This document shows positions 4,876-6,325 of a stretch of 6,325 nucleotides of DNA, piece after piece. The stretch is taken from positions 1 through 6,325 of the forward strand of contig JAEFAK010000104.1 of assembly GCA_016287555.1 (NCBI GenBank), written 5' to 3'. The stretch comes from Oscillospiraceae bacterium. Lineage in GTDB: Bacteria > Bacillota > Clostridia > Oscillospirales > Oscillospiraceae. Under the pieces are notes generated by a model. The model was not told where the DNA came from and did no database searches. It saw only the letters and a list, made by a program, of their open reading frames with translations. The position numbers and the translations under genes are program-made. Within the stretch, counting starts at the first letter, position 1. Each line of letters opens with the position of its first letter.

Positions 4876-6325
4876 TTACACTCTGTGCTCGGCGCGGGAG
4901 ATGATGTCGTTTTGCATCTCGGTCGTCATGTCGACGAAGTAGGCCGAGAAGCCCGCGATGCGGACGACGAGGTTGTGGTACTCCTCGGGGTTGGCCTGCG
5001 CCTTGCGGAGCGTGTCCGCGCTGACGACGTTGTACTGTATCTCCATGCCGCCGTCCTCGAAATAGGCCTTGGTCATGTCCTCGAGCTTCTCGACGCCGTC
5101 GTCGGCCTGCAGGGACGAGGGGTGTATCTTGAGGTTGAGCGCCATGCCGTCCATGTAGTGGCCGTGCTCGAAGTTCGTCGCCGAGCAGAAGACGGAGGTC
5201 GGCCCGTTGGTGTCGCGGCCCTGCGCGGGGCTGCAGGCGTCGGCTATGGGCTCGCCGGTCTTGCGCCCGTCGGGCGTGGCCCAGGTTATCTCGCCCTGCA
5301 CGACGTGGTCGGACGCGCCGAAGGTGCCGCATTTATAGACCTTGCAGCGGCAGGTCGAGAAGGCGCGGGTTATGTTGTAGTAGAGGTCCATGACGTATTT
5401 CATCTCGGAGTCGGCGTAGGGGTCGTTGTTGCCGTAGTGCGGGACCTCGTTGAGCACGCGCTGGCGCAGGGGCTCGTAGCCCTCCCAGTTTGCGAGGATG
5501 GCCTTGAGGAACTCCTCGCGCGTGGCGATCTTCTTGTCATAGACGATGTACTTGAGCGCGGTCAGGCTGTCCGCCGTCGTGGCGAGGCCGGTGGCCGTGC
5601 CGCCGTAGGAGTTGTACTTGGCCCCGCCGGAGGAGACGTCCTTTCCCGATTCCATGCAGCCCTCGACGGAGATCGAGAGGTTCGGGTAGGGGTAGAGGCG
5701 CGGATACTCGTGCTCGGTGAGGTTGTTGAGCGAGGCCGACCACGTCAGCATCCAGCGGCATATCTTCTCGAACGCGGCGCGGACGTCGTCCATGGTCTCC
5801 ATGTCGGTCAGGTAGCCGGAGCGGACTTTCGCGGGGCACTGCGCGCCGTTTATGGGGTTGATGCCGTCGTTTATCGCCATGTCGAGCGCGATTGCCCAGA
5901 ATATGCCGTTATGCCCCATGGCCGAGCCGTTCGGCGCGGGGTAGTCGTTGCCGGAGCCCGTGACCTCCTGGCAGCCGATGAAGGCGAAGTTGCGCGCGTC
6001 CTCGAGGGTGAAGCCGAGCTCGCGCTGCAGCGCGGGGATGATGACGTCGTCGTTCTGCAGCAGGGGCAGGCCGCCGACGCGCGCGGAGGCCGCCATGGCG
6101 CAGTCCCACATCTCCTTGGGCGTGCCCTTCGTCACGCGCAGGGAGATCGTCGGGTCGTGCAGGTCGAGGCGCGCCATCGTCTCCAGCACCATGTAGGAGA
6201 CGGGGTTGACCGCGTCCTCCCCGGTCTTCGGGTCGGTGCCGCCTATGGTCGTGTGCTGGAAGGAGACGCCTATGCCGGCGGTCTGGGCGTTCTTGCCGAA
6301 GCCGCCGCCGTAGAACGTATTTATC
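4876..6325 (-). CDS. glycyl radical enzyme (pyruvate formate-lyase-like family, non-PFL), C-terminal 482 residues
   Basis: The enzyme would use a protein glycyl radical, installed by a radical-SAM activase, to generate a cysteine thiyl radical for C-C, C-N or C-O cleavage. The radical loop is VVRIAGFSAYF, with the glycine codon at 4951-4953, 25 residues from the C-terminus. The catalytic cysteine is in FIGCQEVTG (codon 5971-5973), 340 residues before the glycine, with a glutamate two residues on as in the C-x-E eliminases. Pyruvate formate-lyase has two adjacent cysteines, so this is not PFL. Other family marks are TTIGGTDPKTGEDA, GGAKYNSYGG (near 5615), ATPDGRKTGEP and SPAQGRDTNGPTSVF. An unusual CRCKVYKC lies at 5329-5352. 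The frame stays open to the right edge, so an ATG at 6192 is internal. No activase gene follows downstream. The substrate cannot be named; GCQEV differs from the GCVEP seen in diol, choline and hydroxyproline enzymes. Confidence 0.93.
   Translation of the reverse strand, partial: INTFYGGGFGKNAQTAGIGVSFQHTTIGGTDPKTGEDAVNPVSYMVLETMARLDLHDPTISLRVTKGTPKEMWDCAMAASARVGGLPLLQNDDVIIPALQRELGFTLEDARNFAFIGCQEVTGSGNDYPAPNGSAMGHNGIFWAIALDMAINDGINPINGAQCPAKVRSGYLTDMETMDDVRAAFEKICRWMLTWSASLNNLTEHEYPRLYPYPNLSISVEGCMESGKDVSSGGAKYNSYGGTATGLATTADSLTALKYIVYDKKIATREEFLKAILANWEGYEPLRQRVLNEVPHYGNNDPYADSEMKYVMDLYYNITRAFSTCRCKVYKCGTFGASDHVVQGEITWATPDGRKTGEPIADACSPAQGRDTNGPTSVFCSATNFEHGHYMDGMALNLKIHPSSLQADDGVEKLEDMTKAYFEDGGMEIQYNVVSADTLRKAQANPEEYHNLVVRIAGFSAYFVDMTTEMQNDIISRAEHRV

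Noticed and set aside
4876..6192. Glycyl radical enzyme as a complete gene starting at 6192.
   Set aside because: The same frame continues to the right edge with family-typical residues (TTIGGTDPKTGEDAVNPVSY), so the ATG is internal and the gene is truncated by the window.

Overview
The window is GC-rich DNA from what is most likely a strictly anaerobic bacterium. An oxygen-sensitive glycyl radical enzyme, a corrinoid-type methyltransferase homologue and a hydrogenase-type NuoE/NuoF pair point that way. High-GC Clostridia or a similar fermentative gut lineage fits best; this is inferred from gene content and from the style of the intergenic palindromes, as no marker gene is present. Every gene I can support lies on the minus strand, so transcription runs from high to low coordinates. 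The open frames on the plus strand are shadows of these genes.

Reading in the direction of transcription: (1) 6325-4876 is the C-terminal 482 residues of a non-PFL glycyl radical enzyme, with the thiyl-radical cysteine in a GCQEV context and the glycyl-radical loop near the end. (2) 4875-4418 is a long intergenic stretch with two copies of a composite palindromic repeat, a strong terminator-like hairpin between them, and a promoter for the next gene. (3) 4417-3389 is a 342-residue URO-D superfamily protein that keeps the H-x-C...C zinc site of methylcobamide-dependent methyltransferases, so it is probably not haem-pathway HemE. (4) 3388-3257 holds a terminator-like hairpin, an 18-bp perfect dyad and a good promoter whose spacer is itself a dyad. 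(5) 3256-1349 is a complete P1B-2-type Zn/Cd/Pb exporting ATPase without an N-terminal metal-binding domain, closed by a textbook terminator. (6) 1277-1186 is an extended -10 promoter and a hairpin leader. (7) 1185-703 and 706-1 are a NuoE-like [2Fe-2S] subunit and the start of a NuoF-like flavoprotein subunit, translationally coupled by an ATGA overlap. They look like the diaphorase part of an electron-bifurcating [FeFe] hydrogenase or related NAD(P)-dependent complex. The catalytic subunit would lie beyond the left edge.

The genes form four transcription units that do not obviously make one pathway. The hyd/nuo unit would handle NADH/ferredoxin/H2 balance and the ATPase metal efflux. The glycyl radical enzyme and the methyltransferase homologue are of unknown substrate and are the least explained part. 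The other items to follow up are the repeat family at 4673-4868 and the 10-mer CCGCGCGGGC found just upstream of the -10 box in two of the three promoters.
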